A stretch of DNA of 41,787 nucleotides from Ruminococcus sp. UBA6407 (GCA_002438605.1 DJPR01000023.1:1-41787); one strand, 5' to 3'. Shown: positions 1-9,366, numbered from the stretch's first letter. Program-made: numbers and translations. Notes: generated by a model from the letters alone, not told the origin.

Positions 1-220
1 CGTTCCCTTATTCTATTCTTTTTTTAAATAAACAACTGTCAAATAAAAAAAGGGGCAGCCTTCACTTGTAAGGCATGCCCCTCTTTAGAAACAGTTGAAA
101 CTGTTTCTAAATTCACCCTCTGCGAAACGCTTAAAGGCTTTATGCAGGGCTTCACCCCGCACCCCACCAGAGGCTCTGCCTCTGGACTCCGCCAAAGGGT
201 TATCAACCCTTTGGAAACCC
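1..220 (-). repeat. Multi-hairpin dispersed repeat, left copy
   Basis: Positions 49-220 match the reverse complement of 41549-41720 with 4 mismatches and no gaps. The outermost 20 bases (1-20) also resemble the reverse complement of 41761-41780. Read from the symporter gene outward, it starts 18 bases after the stop codon. It folds into successive hairpins: CCAAAGGGTT/AACCCTTTGG, CCAGAGGC/GCCTCTGG, TTTAGAAACAGTT/AACTGTTTCTAAA and GGGGCAG/CTGCCCC. It is far more GC-rich than its surroundings. It may act as a 3'-end structure or terminator for the symporter. Small open frames across it have no coding character. Confidence 0.9.
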
Positions 221-238
221 GATTTTATATGTTTTTGC

Positions 239-1807
239 TTATTTACCGATACTTGCAAAAATATCGTCAACAATTTCTTTCTTCGGCGGCTTTGTGAATA
301 TACTTACAACAGGTACAATTATAAGTGAAACAATCATGGAGATAACACCTGCATTAATAGGTGAAAGAATATTGAACGGAAGGTCAAGCTCCTTAACACT
401 CTCAACAAGACCGCTGAATGCCTCAAATCCAAAACCAAACAAAATCATGTGAACAACAGTAATTCCTATACCTGTTCCAATGCTTGCCCAGCATGAAGCG
501 GCAGTCACCTTTTTTGAGAACAGACTGTAAAGGAATGGACCTAAAAATGCTCCTGATAACGCACCCCATGAGTATGACATAAGAGTTGAAATAGATGCAT
601 TTTTGTTGAAAGCAATTACAACAGAAATTATAAGGAATACTGCAATAAGTATTCTCATTATGAGAACTTCTTTCTTTTCAGTCATTTTTTTAGCTCTTGG
701 CTTAATCAAGTCTATAGTAAGTGTGGAGCTTGAAGTAAGAACAAGTGATGAAAGCGTTGAAAGTGAAGCTGAAAGAACAAGAACGACAACTAATCCGATA
801 AGAATATCAGGAAGTGCTGAATCAAGCAATGCAGGAACCATGCTGTCAAATTCAGGCTTTCCGTTGTTTGTGCCAATCAATGTTTTGCCCTTTTCACCGT
901 CAACAGAACAGTAAAGTCTTACAAATCCACCCATGAAATACGAGCCGCCTGCAACAATCAATGCGAAAATTGTGGAGATTACTGCACCTTTTGTTATCTG
1001 TTTTTCATCTTTTATTGCATAAAATTTCTGAACCATCTGAGGAAGTCCCCATGTACCTAGCGAGGTGAGTATAACTACGCCAAGCAGGTTTATAGGGTCA
1101 GGACCTGTAATTGTGTTAAGATCCTTAGCCGACTCGATTTCTCCGAGAGATTTAAGTGCATTTGAAAATCCGCCTGCACCGTTTAATGTAGAGATAACAA
1201 CTGCAATAATTCCGACAATCATGATAATACCCTGAACAAAATCGTTTATTGCAGTAGCGGTATATCCGCCAAGAATAACATAAACAGCTGAAAGAACAGC
1301 CATTGCAACAACTATGTAGAAGTAACCGTTTTCACCGAGATTGAATGCCATTCCGAAAAGACGTGAAAGACCGTTGTAAACGGAGGCAGTGTATGGAATA
1401 AGAAAAACAAAGACAATCATTGCAGAAACAAGCTTTAAAGCAGTGGAATTGAATCTGCTTTCAAAAAATTCAGGCATTGTCCTTGCACCAACGTGATTGG
1501 ACATTATTCTGGTACGTCTGCCTAAGATAAACCAGGGCATAAGACTTCCGAGAAGTGCGTTTCCTATACCTATCCATGTTGAAGAAATACCATAATTCCA
1601 ACCGAATTGTCCTGCATATCCGATGAAAACAACGGCTGAGAAATAGGAAGTACCATAAGCAAATGCGGTAAGCCATGAACCGACATTGCGTCCGCCCAGA
1701 ACGAAATCGCTTACTGATTTTGTTTTTTTAGAAGTGTAAACTCCGATTCCCAGCATAACTATAATGTATATTATAAGAATTATAGTTGTGTTGATTTGTG
1801 TACCCAT
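239..1807 (-). CDS. Sodium:solute symporter family transporter
   Basis: This 522-residue, very hydrophobic protein has about 13 membrane segments. The N-terminal block (GGRNVGSWLTAFAYGTSYFS, near residues 38-57) and the later SASLSTLSSLVLTSSSTL stretch, which holds Na+-site serines, are typical of the SSS family (PutP/PanF/SGLT fold). It should import a small solute with Na+ across the cytoplasmic membrane. The substrate (proline, pantothenate, sugar or a carboxylate) cannot be told from sequence alone. The ATG at 1807 follows an AGAGGAT ribosome site. The gene is monocistronic with a strong consensus promoter (1881-1909) and the multi-hairpin repeat just after its stop. The family call is secure; the substrate is not. 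Confidence 0.9.
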   Translation of the reverse strand: MGTQINTTIILIIYIIVMLGIGVYTSKKTKSVSDFVLGGRNVGSWLTAFAYGTSYFSAVVFIGYAGQFGWNYGISSTWIGIGNALLGSLMPWFILGRRTRIMSNHVGARTMPEFFESRFNSTALKLVSAMIVFVFLIPYTASVYNGLSRLFGMAFNLGENGYFYIVVAMAVLSAVYVILGGYTATAINDFVQGIIMIVGIIAVVISTLNGAGGFSNALKSLGEIESAKDLNTITGPDPINLLGVVILTSLGTWGLPQMVQKFYAIKDEKQITKGAVISTIFALIVAGGSYFMGGFVRLYCSVDGEKGKTLIGTNNGKPEFDSMVPALLDSALPDILIGLVVVLVLSASLSTLSSLVLTSSSTLTIDLIKPRAKKMTEKKEVLIMRILIAVFLIISVVIAFNKNASISTLMSYSWGALSGAFLGPFLYSLFSKKVTAASCWASIGTGIGITVVHMILFGFGFEAFSGLVESVKELDLPFNILSPINAGVISMIVSLIIVPVVSIFTKPPKKEIVDDIFASIGK

Positions 1808-1880
1808 AATAATCCTCTTTTCTGTGTTTTTGTTTAAAGCAGTAATGCTTTAAATGATTAAAGTGAAATGCAATGGTATG

Positions 1881-1909
1881 ATTATATCATAATGAGAATA
1901 AAATGTCAA
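1881..1909 (-). promoter_or_regulatory. Consensus sigma-A promoter of the symporter gene
   Basis: On the minus strand TTGACA (1909-1904) and TATAAT (1886-1881) are separated by exactly 17 bases. It lies about 75 bases upstream of the symporter start. Confidence 0.85.
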
Positions 1910-2046
1910 TAGGTTTTTTGACATTTTCTTACAAAAGAATACAACAGCCTGACAAATCACAAAATATAGCCGTTTGATGTGCCTTTTAGCAATGAATAGC
2001 AACACCTGTTGGTAAAAAATATTTTATTTTACAGCTTTGAAAGCTA

Positions 2047-2075
2047 TTGACAATATATAAAAATAGGTGTATTAT
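2047..2075 (+). promoter_or_regulatory. Promoter of the first transporter cluster
   Basis: TTGACA (2047-2052) and TATTAT (2070-2075) are 17 bases apart. This predicts a leader of about 190 bases before the permease gene. The rest of the 464-base divergent intergenic region (1808-2271) holds the symporter promoter, decayed palindromes at 2093-2167 and a weaker TTGACT/TATAGA pair at 2222-2248. No gene is visible in it. Confidence 0.75.
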
Positions 2076-2092
2076 ATTAAGTGGTACAGTTA

Positions 2093-2167
2093 GTGCGGCG
2101 TTATCTTAAATATACTGTATAAATATATAGAATTTCTAGTACAGCAATGCATAAAGCTTGTATTGCT
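2093..2167. repeat. Decayed short palindromic repeats in the operon leader
   Basis: 2093-2108 (GTGCGGCGTTATCTTA) differs at three positions from the right arm of the local palindrome family (GTGCGGTGTTGCCTTA). 2143-2167 is a hairpin with arms AGCAAT/ATTGCT around the family's central AAAGCTTGT. Both lie in the predicted 5' leader of the first transporter cluster. The relationship is suggestive only. Confidence 0.4.
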
Positions 2168-2271
2168 ATAATCAAAAGTATGCTTTAACAGAAGAAAAAA
2201 TAAAATTTATTTCGTCTTTTTTTGACTTTAAATACACTATATTATAGATACGGTTTGGGAGTGTGATTATA

Positions 2272-3162
2272 TTGACGCAGAAGCGGAAGCATTATCAATG
2301 CGGAAAAGGCGGTGAAAAGGCATTCAGCTGGTGCTGCCTTGCTCCAAGCATAATAGGAGTTCTGGCATTTTTCATAATACCGTTTGGAATTGTAATTTAT
2401 TATTCATTTGTAAATAATCCTATAATGCAGGAATTTGTTTTTCTTGATAATTTTAAAGCACTTTTCAAAAACAAAGCATTCATAACGTCAATTAAAAACA
2501 CTGCTTTATTTTCAGCAGCCGCAGTTCCTCTTGCAGTTATACTTTCTTTAGGACTTGCAATGCTGCTTGAAAAGAAAATACCCGGAAAAAGCGTGTTCAG
2601 AACCTTTTTCCTTTGTCCTCTTATGGTTCCTACAGCGTCTGTTGTATTGGTATGGCAGGTATTGTTTCATGCGAACGGTACAATTAATGAGCTTGCATCT
2701 CATTTTGGAGCAGAACCGCTGGATTGGCTTAAATCTCCATACAGCCACGTTGTCATAATACTGATGTTCCTGTGGAAAAACCTCGGCTACAATATGATAC
2801 TTTTTATGGCTGCTCTCGGAAATATCCCAAAGGATATAATGGAGGTTGCAGATCTTGAGGGTGCTTCAGCATGGTATAAGTTCGTACATATTAAACTGAG
2901 ATACCTTTCACCTACAATATTTTTTGTACTGATACTTTCGCTTATAAACTCATTTAAAATCTTTCGTGAGGTTTATCTGCTTACAGGCGATTACCCGTAT
3001 GATAAGATGTACCTTATTCAGCATTTTATGAACAATACATTCCGCAGTCTTGATTATCAGAAGCTTTCAGCAGCAGCAGTAATTTTCTCTTTGGCAATGA
3101 TAGTAATTATCGGTATTCTCTTTATTGCTGAAAATAAGTTCGGAGAGGATGTGGAAGAATAA
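2272..3162 (+). CDS. Sugar-type ABC transporter permease (MalF/UgpA-like), pair 1
   Basis: This is an integral-membrane subunit of a CUT1-type ABC importer, about 296 residues with six predicted membrane helices. The EAA loop that docks the ATPase reads EVADLEGASAWYKFVHIKL and lies about 90 residues from the C terminus. The usual proline after IxL is replaced by arginine. The start is probably TTG at 2272, because GGGAG at 2257-2261 is then 10 bases away; the in-frame GTG at 2263 would leave only one base. Its stop overlaps the next gene's ATG (TAATG). It is the first gene of a five-gene cluster, and no ATPase gene accompanies it. Confidence 0.88.
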   Translation: MTQKRKHYQCGKGGEKAFSWCCLAPSIIGVLAFFIIPFGIVIYYSFVNNPIMQEFVFLDNFKALFKNKAFITSIKNTALFSAAAVPLAVILSLGLAMLLEKKIPGKSVFRTFFLCPLMVPTASVVLVWQVLFHANGTINELASHFGAEPLDWLKSPYSHVVIILMFLWKNLGYNMILFMAALGNIPKDIMEVADLEGASAWYKFVHIKLRYLSPTIFFVLILSLINSFKIFREVYLLTGDYPYDKMYLIQHFMNNTFRSLDYQKLSAAAVIFSLAMIVIIGILFIAENKFGEDVEE

Positions 3163-4061
3163 TGAATCTGAGAAAACGCAGGCAGAAGGAAAAATTCCTC
3201 TCAATTGTATTGGCGGTATTTATTGGTTTTGCAGCATTTATGTTTATTGTTCCCACAATACTTACCATATCCAATTCGTTTATGACATCTAATGAAATAA
3301 CAGCAAATTACGGTGCAATGCTGAACAATATGAATGGAACGGAGAAAACTTTTATTTCAGATAAGCTGAACCTTAAATTTATTCCTGATAAGGTAACATT
3401 CAGTCAGTATGTGTCAGTTCTTTTTAAAAGTCCTGAATATTTGCTGAAGTTTTGGAATTCAGTTATACTTGTTGTTCCTATAACAGTATTTCAGCTGCTT
3501 GTAGCACTCTTTGCATCTTATGGATTTGCAAGGTCGAGTGGAAAACTCAAAAATATCATATTTTTTTCATACATAATTCTGATGCTTATGCCATATCAGG
3601 TAACATTAGTACCTAATTTCCTTGTGGCAGATAAATTCGGACTTCTCAATACAAGGTGGTCAATAATTCTTCCCGGAATATTCTCTCCGTTCAGTGTATT
3701 CTTGCTGACGAAAATAATGAGAAGAATACCAAGCTCGTATATTGAAGCTGCTAAACTTGACGGTGCAAGTGAATGGCAGATATTATTTCACATATGTATT
3801 CCATTATGTAAAAGTGCATTGTTTTCAGTAGCCCTGCTTGTATTTATTGACTACTGGAATATGGTTGAACAGCCGCTTATTATGCTTAAAGACAAGGAAA
3901 TGCACCCTCTGTCCGTTTTTCTTTCGGAAATAAATACGGGGGATATAGGTCTTGCATTTGCCGTTGCGGTTATATATATGGTGCCGAGTCTGCTTATGTT
4001 CCTTTACGGTGAGGAATATCTCGTTGAGGGAATTACGTATTCGGGCGGCATTAAAGGATAA
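3162..4061 (+). CDS. Carbohydrate ABC transporter permease (MalG/UgpE-like), pair 1
   Basis: This 299-residue protein partners the preceding permease, with translational coupling through TAATG. It has an N-terminal membrane helix and an extracellular insert of about 60 residues. Five further helices follow. The EAA loop is SYIEAAKLDGASEWQILFHI, close to consensus, and the C terminus has the MalG-type ending EGITYSGGIKG. It forms the translocation pore with the partner permease. The solute is unknown but is presumably supplied by the lipoprotein at 6915-9260. Confidence 0.9.
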   Translation: MNLRKRRQKEKFLSIVLAVFIGFAAFMFIVPTILTISNSFMTSNEITANYGAMLNNMNGTEKTFISDKLNLKFIPDKVTFSQYVSVLFKSPEYLLKFWNSVILVVPITVFQLLVALFASYGFARSSGKLKNIIFFSYIILMLMPYQVTLVPNFLVADKFGLLNTRWSIILPGIFSPFSVFLLTKIMRRIPSSYIEAAKLDGASEWQILFHICIPLCKSALFSVALLVFIDYWNMVEQPLIMLKDKEMHPLSVFLSEINTGDIGLAFAVAVIYMVPSLLMFLYGEEYLVEGITYSGGIKG

Positions 4062-4097
4062 ATGCATTATCCATTATTTGAAAGGAGCTTTAATAAA

Positions 4098-5834
4098 ATG
4101 TCAGAAAACAATAATAATGTTATTACGCAGGAAACAGCAGAGGTCAATCCTGCTGACATACATAAAAAACGTCGGGAGATAATAAAAACCATACTCATTA
4201 TATTCCTTGCTGTTTTGCTTGTGCTTACATTTTTCTCAAATACTATTATGAATAAGTCACTTTCCGAGGTTGCAACAGAGGTATGCACATCAGGTTCGCT
4301 TACTGAAAAATTAAGAGGCAGCGGCGTACTTGAGTCAAATCAGTCTTATGAAGTAAAGGTAAAGGATAATAAAAAGGTAGAGAAAATTCACATTAAAAGC
4401 GGTCAGACAATAGAAAAGGGAACAGTTCTCTTTACACTGTCTGCTGAGGAATCGGAACAGATTAAAGAAGCTGAAAAGGCATTGAATGCATTAAAGCTTG
4501 AATATGAATCAGCTCTCCTTACAGTTCCAAAGGACTATGCAAATGAGAATATGCAGATAAAAGCTGCAAGAGAAGATTTGCAGACTCTTATAACAAAAAG
4601 AGATAAGGCAGCTTCACAGGAAAGCGTACTTGCAGATAAAAAGGCAAGCTTAAATAATGTAAATACACAGCTTAAAATGAAAAATAATGAGCTTGCAAAA
4701 TATCAGGGCTATGTATCTGCAATTGACAGTGAGGACTACAGTATGCTCCCTGCTGAATATTCAGGAAATCTTGTAAATCAGGCAAATACTGTTTCAGATA
4801 ATGAGTCAAAGCTATATTCAGCAAAGGCAGAGCTTGAAAGCTTAAAGGAATCGGGAGCAGGTGAAGCAGATATAAAAAATGCACAGAATAAGGCTTCATC
4901 ACTTCAATCGGCATATGATTCAGCATTAAAACAGCTTAATTCTGCTAAAAATTCAGCAAGAGCAAAGCTTTCCGAAACACTTGGAAATATTCAGTCTGAG
5001 GCTGATTCGCTTACAGAGCAGGCTGCATCACTTGAAAATGAAATTGCATCAATGGAGGCTGCTTCATATTCCGAACTCTGTGATGCTGTTACAGCAAAAC
5101 AGAGAGAGCTTGAAACACTCCTTTTACAGCTTGAAAGTACAAAAAAGGAAGATAATGTTGCTCAGCAAAAGGAAAATCTCACATTAAACAATCAAAAGGA
5201 AGAAATAGAAAATCAGACAAAGGAGCTTGAAAAGCTTAAAAAGGATTTGGGTGAAACAGAGGTTAAGTCGGAATATTCGGGTGTAGTAAGCGAAATACTG
5301 GTAAATCCGGGGGATACAACTTTGCCTGATACAGCATTGGCAGTCGTTGATATTTCTTCTGAGGGATATACATTGACAATTACTGCTGATACTGAAAAGG
5401 TCAAGAAGGTTAAGAAAGGCGTTGAAGCCGACATCATAAACAATTGGTCAGGTGACCTGAAAGCAACGCTCAAGGATATAAAAAATGATACATCAAGCGG
5501 TTCAAAGAGTAAAATACTCACATTTAATGTTGAGGGAAACGTTGAATCAGGACAAAGCATTGAAATTTCAATTCCATGCAGTACGGCAAAGTATGACGCA
5601 ATTGTTCCTAAAAGTGCAGTTTATGAGGATAAAAACGGTAAATTCGTTATGTCTGTAAAGTCAAAAAGCTCTCCTTTGGGCAACAGATATTATGCGGAGC
5701 GTATAAATGTTGAGGTATTAGCTTCCGATGAGGTTTCAAGTGCTGTTTCAGGTATGATAAGCAATGGCGACTATATTATTTCAACAGCAAGCAAGCCTGT
5801 TAAGCCGGGCGATCAGGTACGCATGAAGGACTAG
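4098..5834 (+). CDS. HlyD/MacA-like membrane-fusion (adaptor) protein with long coiled coil
   Basis: The protein has about 578 residues from the ATG at 4098, which follows AAAGGAG by ten bases; an upstream in-frame ATG at 4062 lacks a site. A cytoplasmic N terminus precedes one membrane helix (about residues 28-47). Next come a half lipoyl/barrel-sandwich motif (about 60-110), a long coiled-coil hairpin (about 110-375), the second lipoyl half (SEYSGVVSEILVNPGDTTLP) and a beta-barrel C-terminal region. Such adaptors normally work with MacB-type or other exporters (YknX, MacA, HlyD). Here the gene is inserted in an importer-permease operon beside a shortened MacB-like protein. That points to an envelope-spanning or scaffold role, which is inference. 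Confidence 0.85.
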   Translation: MSENNNNVITQETAEVNPADIHKKRREIIKTILIIFLAVLLVLTFFSNTIMNKSLSEVATEVCTSGSLTEKLRGSGVLESNQSYEVKVKDNKKVEKIHIKSGQTIEKGTVLFTLSAEESEQIKEAEKALNALKLEYESALLTVPKDYANENMQIKAAREDLQTLITKRDKAASQESVLADKKASLNNVNTQLKMKNNELAKYQGYVSAIDSEDYSMLPAEYSGNLVNQANTVSDNESKLYSAKAELESLKESGAGEADIKNAQNKASSLQSAYDSALKQLNSAKNSARAKLSETLGNIQSEADSLTEQAASLENEIASMEAASYSELCDAVTAKQRELETLLLQLESTKKEDNVAQQKENLTLNNQKEEIENQTKELEKLKKDLGETEVKSEYSGVVSEILVNPGDTTLPDTALAVVDISSEGYTLTITADTEKVKKVKKGVEADIINNWSGDLKATLKDIKNDTSSGSKSKILTFNVEGNVESGQSIEISIPCSTAKYDAIVPKSAVYEDKNGKFVMSVKSKSSPLGNRYYAERINVEVLASDEVSSAVSGMISNGDYIISTASKPVKPGDQVRMKD

Positions 5835-5847
5835 GTGTGTGATACCT

Positions 5848-6918
5848 ATGAAATTAAATAAGAAAAACATCAAAAAGACTGCAATTATTAACGGCATTGC
5901 AATTGCCGCAGCATCAGGGCTTTTTATCGCAGGAAATATAATTGCAGGCAGTCAGAATACGCAGTTTGCTGCGGAACGCTGGGTAAACGGACATAAGGGG
6001 CTTGATTATGCTCAGGTTTCATGCTTTTTTGGAAAAGATGCCTATATGTCTGTTGAAACCGTTAATTCGGTAAGAAGCAGCATACTGTCAGAGCTTACAA
6101 ATGCCTCGATAAGCCAAAAAGAAAACAGCAGATTATGGTATGACAGCTTTTACAGCAGATATGGAAAAGTAACTGCAATCGGTTCTAAAATCGGAACTGC
6201 CGAATGTGAGATGAATGTGGTAAACGGAGATTTCTTTCTGCTCCATGATTTCGAGCTGCAAAGCGGTTCTTATTTCAGTGAAAACGACATAATGCAGGAC
6301 GGTGCAGTCATTGACGCTGACCTTGCATGGCAGCTTTTCGGTTCATATGACGTTGCAGGAATGAGCATAACATTAAATAATGTTCCGTTTTATGTTTCAG
6401 GAGTTATAAGCACTCCCGAAACAAAAGCCGAAAAAAGCGGATATGGAAAAACACCCCAATTATATGTATCATATGACGGAGCATCTTCTATAAGCGGAGA
6501 AAAATATACTGACATTTCATGCTATGAGGCTGTTTTGCCTCAGCCTGTAGAGAATTTTGCATACAAAACCCTGAAACAAAGCACAGAAGCCTTTAAGGAT
6601 AATGCTGTTTTAGTTGAAAATACAAATCGTTTTTCAGTATGGAAAAGAATTAAGGCTGTTAAGAAAATTCCATCCATGGTTACGGTGAATAAGCCGATTG
6701 CATATACATGGTGGGAAAACGGAGCTAAAATAACAGAATTTAAGCTCAGCTTTATATATCTTGGTGCTATGATATGCTTAGTAGTGCCGTTAATAACATT
6801 AATCAGGCTTATAGTCAGATTATATAAGGTCATAAAAAGTAAAAAGCACAAAATTATTGAAGGTGCTTTAAAATTAGTTTCTAAAATAACCAAACATAAG
6901 AAAGGAAGAAAACAATGA
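5848..6918 (+). CDS. MacB periplasmic-core-domain-like membrane protein lacking most FtsX helices
   Basis: This protein has about 356 residues. One N-terminal membrane helix (about 12-32) is followed by an extracellular domain of about 250 residues resembling the MacB periplasmic core. Motifs such as NGDFFLLHDFELQSGSYFS and GAVIDADLAWQLFGSYDVAG match the usual 'G-RFF--D' and 'V-L----A--LFG--d--G' pattern. A single C-terminal helix (about 297-320) and a lysine-rich tail follow. A genuine MacB/FtsX permease has three C-terminal helices, so this cannot be a standard permease. ATG 5848 fits AGGTG at 5833 better than GTG 5839. The stop overlaps the next start (ATGA). It probably pairs with the adaptor upstream. 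Confidence 0.7.
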   Translation: MKLNKKNIKKTAIINGIAIAAASGLFIAGNIIAGSQNTQFAAERWVNGHKGLDYAQVSCFFGKDAYMSVETVNSVRSSILSELTNASISQKENSRLWYDSFYSRYGKVTAIGSKIGTAECEMNVVNGDFFLLHDFELQSGSYFSENDIMQDGAVIDADLAWQLFGSYDVAGMSITLNNVPFYVSGVISTPETKAEKSGYGKTPQLYVSYDGASSISGEKYTDISCYEAVLPQPVENFAYKTLKQSTEAFKDNAVLVENTNRFSVWKRIKAVKKIPSMVTVNKPIAYTWWENGAKITEFKLSFIYLGAMICLVVPLITLIRLIVRLYKVIKSKKHKIIEGALKLVSKITKHKKGRKQ

Positions 6919-9260
6919 AAAAAACTAAATTAACATCTGCGGTCAGCTTAGCAGCAGCGGCGGTTCTTACAGTTGCATCAGTAACCTCATGCGGAAAAAA
7001 GAACTCCGCAAAGGAAAAAAAGACTGCTGACCAGGTATTGCAGAACGCTTATTCATCTGTTGAAATTGAACTTGCAGAAGATATTAATGTCAGCTCCTTA
7101 AATTATTGCCCTGATACCGATACAGTTCTTATTGAAGGATATGATGATGATTATAAGAACATTTACTATACAACTGATTCTGAATTTACTGATTTAAAGA
7201 AAATGGATTTTAAGTTTCAGGAAAATGAAAACGCATTCCATATTGACATAAATTCAGAGGGCAATATATGTATTCTTACCTGCACAACATCATTTGGCGA
7301 TTTCGATGTGCCTGACTTTGAAGATGAAAATTTTGACGGTGAAAACTTTGACTGGGATGCCTATGAAGAAGCAAGACAAGAGGAATATAAAGTAAAGATT
7401 TATGATTCAGAGGGAAACAGCATTTCAGAAACTAAAATAGAAAAAATCAAGGATAGTTATATTGATAATATCTTACTGCTTGATAATAACGAGTTTGTAA
7501 TATCCTGTCAGAATTATGAAGGAAATGAATATACACTTACAGTTTATGATGAAAACGGCAAATCAAAAGGTGATGTTGACGGTCTTTCAAATGTAAATTA
7601 TATTTCCACATTAGGTAAGATTAAGGACGGCACTGCAATAGTTTCATATTATGCTGATGATAAACAAAAGGCAAGTACGCTTGATTTTGATAATCTTAAA
7701 CTTGGAGAAAGCTTTGAATACCCTGAAGTTAATGCAATGAATCCTTATATCATGCGTGGAGTAAATGAATACAGCTTTTTTGTACAGTCCTCAACAGGCA
7801 TAACTGGAGTTAAAGAAGACTTCAAAACCTCTGAGGAGGTTCTTAACTGGATAGACTCCGATATAAACGGAAACTATGTAAATTCAGTTATCGCTCTTGA
7901 AAACGGTGACTTTATAACATCAGTCAGTGAGAGCGAAAAAACTACCCTTTACCGCATGACGAGAAAAGACGTTTCAGAAATGAACAATGTTGTAATGATT
8001 ACAGTGGGTGCAAAATGGGCTGATGATTCAATTTCAAGTGCAATTTCAGAATTTAACAAGGCAAATACGGAATACAGAATAAAGCTGAAAGATTACAGCG
8101 AATACGACACAGAAGAAAATGAATATACAGGTGCGGAAGAACAATTAAAAAATGATATTTTATCAGGAGAAGCTCCTGATATTATAGCAATATCCGGCTT
8201 TTCCAATGCAGACCTTCTTGCTTCAAAGGGCTGTTTCATAGATTTGTATGAATTTCTGGATAAGGACAGCGATATAAAAAGAGATATGTTCCTGCCGAAT
8301 ATTCTTAAAATGAATGAAAAGAACGGTAAACTTTACAGCATACCTGAATCATTTTATATAACTACTATTACAGCAAAAACTGAATTTGTCGGAGATAAGG
8401 CAAATTGGAACATTGATGACCTTATTGCTGCTTATGATGCTATGCCTGACGGCATGAAGCTTACAACTGAACCATACAGAGAATATGTTTTTGGAAACTT
8501 TGTTTATGGTTCATTTTCAAGCTTTATTAATTATGAAACAAAGGAATGCAGCTTTAACTCGCCTGATATGATTAAAATTCTTGAATTCTGCAAAGGTTTT
8601 GAGCCTGATGACAGGGACTGGGATAATTTAAATTCTGACGATGAATATTGGGAGCAGCGTCAGATGGAAGAACAGGCAGGCATAAGAAACAATAAGGTGC
8701 TGTTACAGGTGCTTTATGCTTCAAGTTTTCGTGATTTCCACAGCAATTCAGCAGGTACTTTTGATAATGCTCCGCTTACATATGTAGGTTATCCGACATC
8801 AAACGGAAATGGAAATAAGGTAGCCTTTGGTTCAAGCTATGTGATTACAGCAGATTCAGCCGTTAAAGATGGTGCATGGGAATTTATCAAGCAGTTCTAT
8901 ACAGAAGAAAAACAGGATAAGCTTTCCTATTCATTCCCTGTAAATATGAATTCATTTAATAAAATGGCTGAGGCATCGACAAAACCATATGTTGATCCTG
9001 AAACAGGCGAGCAGTATGATTGGTATTCACAGTATTATATTGGTGATCAGGTAATAGATATCGGCAATATGTCAAAGGAAGAAGTAGAAAGCTGTAAGGA
9101 ATTTATCTTGAATATTGATTCACCGGTACAATATGACAATAAGGTTTATGAAATAGTTGAAGAAGAAGCACAGTCATATTTTGAAGGTAAGCAGACTGCT
9201 CAGGAAGCAGCAGATATGATGCAGAACAGAATACAGATTTACATTAGTGAACAGGGTTAA
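6915..9260 (+). CDS. Large lipoprotein: N-terminal beta-rich (propeller-like) domain fused to ABC solute-binding protein
   Basis: The protein has 781 residues. A lipoprotein signal peptide ends in VTSC, with the lipidated Cys at 26. Residues about 45-350 are strand-rich and acidic, with repeated 'D-tv-l-yy--d' units that look like a beta-propeller sensor or scaffold. From about residue 358 (VMITVGAKWADDSISSAISE) it is a family 1 extracellular solute-binding protein, with typical APDIIAISGF, KLYSIPESF and GAWEFIKQFYTEEKQDKLSY segments. At about 420 residues the binding part alone has normal length, so the first 350 residues are an addition. It is coupled to the preceding gene by ATGA and closes the first cluster before the terminator at 9325. 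It presumably delivers substrate to permease pair 1. Confidence 0.85.
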   Translation: MKKTKLTSAVSLAAAAVLTVASVTSCGKKNSAKEKKTADQVLQNAYSSVEIELAEDINVSSLNYCPDTDTVLIEGYDDDYKNIYYTTDSEFTDLKKMDFKFQENENAFHIDINSEGNICILTCTTSFGDFDVPDFEDENFDGENFDWDAYEEARQEEYKVKIYDSEGNSISETKIEKIKDSYIDNILLLDNNEFVISCQNYEGNEYTLTVYDENGKSKGDVDGLSNVNYISTLGKIKDGTAIVSYYADDKQKASTLDFDNLKLGESFEYPEVNAMNPYIMRGVNEYSFFVQSSTGITGVKEDFKTSEEVLNWIDSDINGNYVNSVIALENGDFITSVSESEKTTLYRMTRKDVSEMNNVVMITVGAKWADDSISSAISEFNKANTEYRIKLKDYSEYDTEENEYTGAEEQLKNDILSGEAPDIIAISGFSNADLLASKGCFIDLYEFLDKDSDIKRDMFLPNILKMNEKNGKLYSIPESFYITTITAKTEFVGDKANWNIDDLIAAYDAMPDGMKLTTEPYREYVFGNFVYGSFSSFINYETKECSFNSPDMIKILEFCKGFEPDDRDWDNLNSDDEYWEQRQMEEQAGIRNNKVLLQVLYASSFRDFHSNSAGTFDNAPLTYVGYPTSNGNGNKVAFGSSYVITADSAVKDGAWEFIKQFYTEEKQDKLSYSFPVNMNSFNKMAEASTKPYVDPETGEQYDWYSQYYIGDQVIDIGNMSKEEVESCKEFILNIDSPVQYDNKVYEIVEEEAQSYFEGKQTAQEAADMMQNRIQIYISEQG

Positions 9261-9324
9261 TTTCCCTATCAAAGCACTCGGCTTTGAATAAATAAGCCTC
9301 CTCCTTAAAATTCTCCATAAAAAG

Positions 9325-9366
9325 CAGCAGCACTCAATGCATTTGCATGAGTGCTGCTGTTTGTTT
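9325..9366. terminator. Intrinsic terminator after the first transporter cluster
   Basis: A hairpin with 12-bp arms CAGCAGCACTCA/TGAGTGCTGCTG and a further inner ATGC/GCAT pairing is followed by TTTGTTT. AT-rich flanks on both sides suggest it can also serve the convergent exporter operon. Confidence 0.85.

Noticed and set aside
85..328. Short open frames on both strands over the left repeat
   Set aside because: They are translations of a palindromic, GC-rich repeat and have no ribosome site. The matching frames at 41442-41751 arise from the right copy in the same way.
603..914. 103-codon plus-strand frame inside the symporter gene
   Set aside because: It is antisense to a clearly coding transporter gene, is low-complexity, and has no convincing ribosome site.
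5213..5560. 115-codon antisense frame in the adaptor gene
   Set aside because: Ser/Thr/Phe-rich composition is typical of the reverse complement of a Glu/Lys-rich coding sequence; no start signals.
5848..6918. Frameshifted remnant of a full MacB permease
   Set aside because: The reading frame is intact, ends with a plausible basic tail and overlaps the next gene by ATGA. No lost FtsX helices are seen in other frames downstream, so it appears to be a real short protein.
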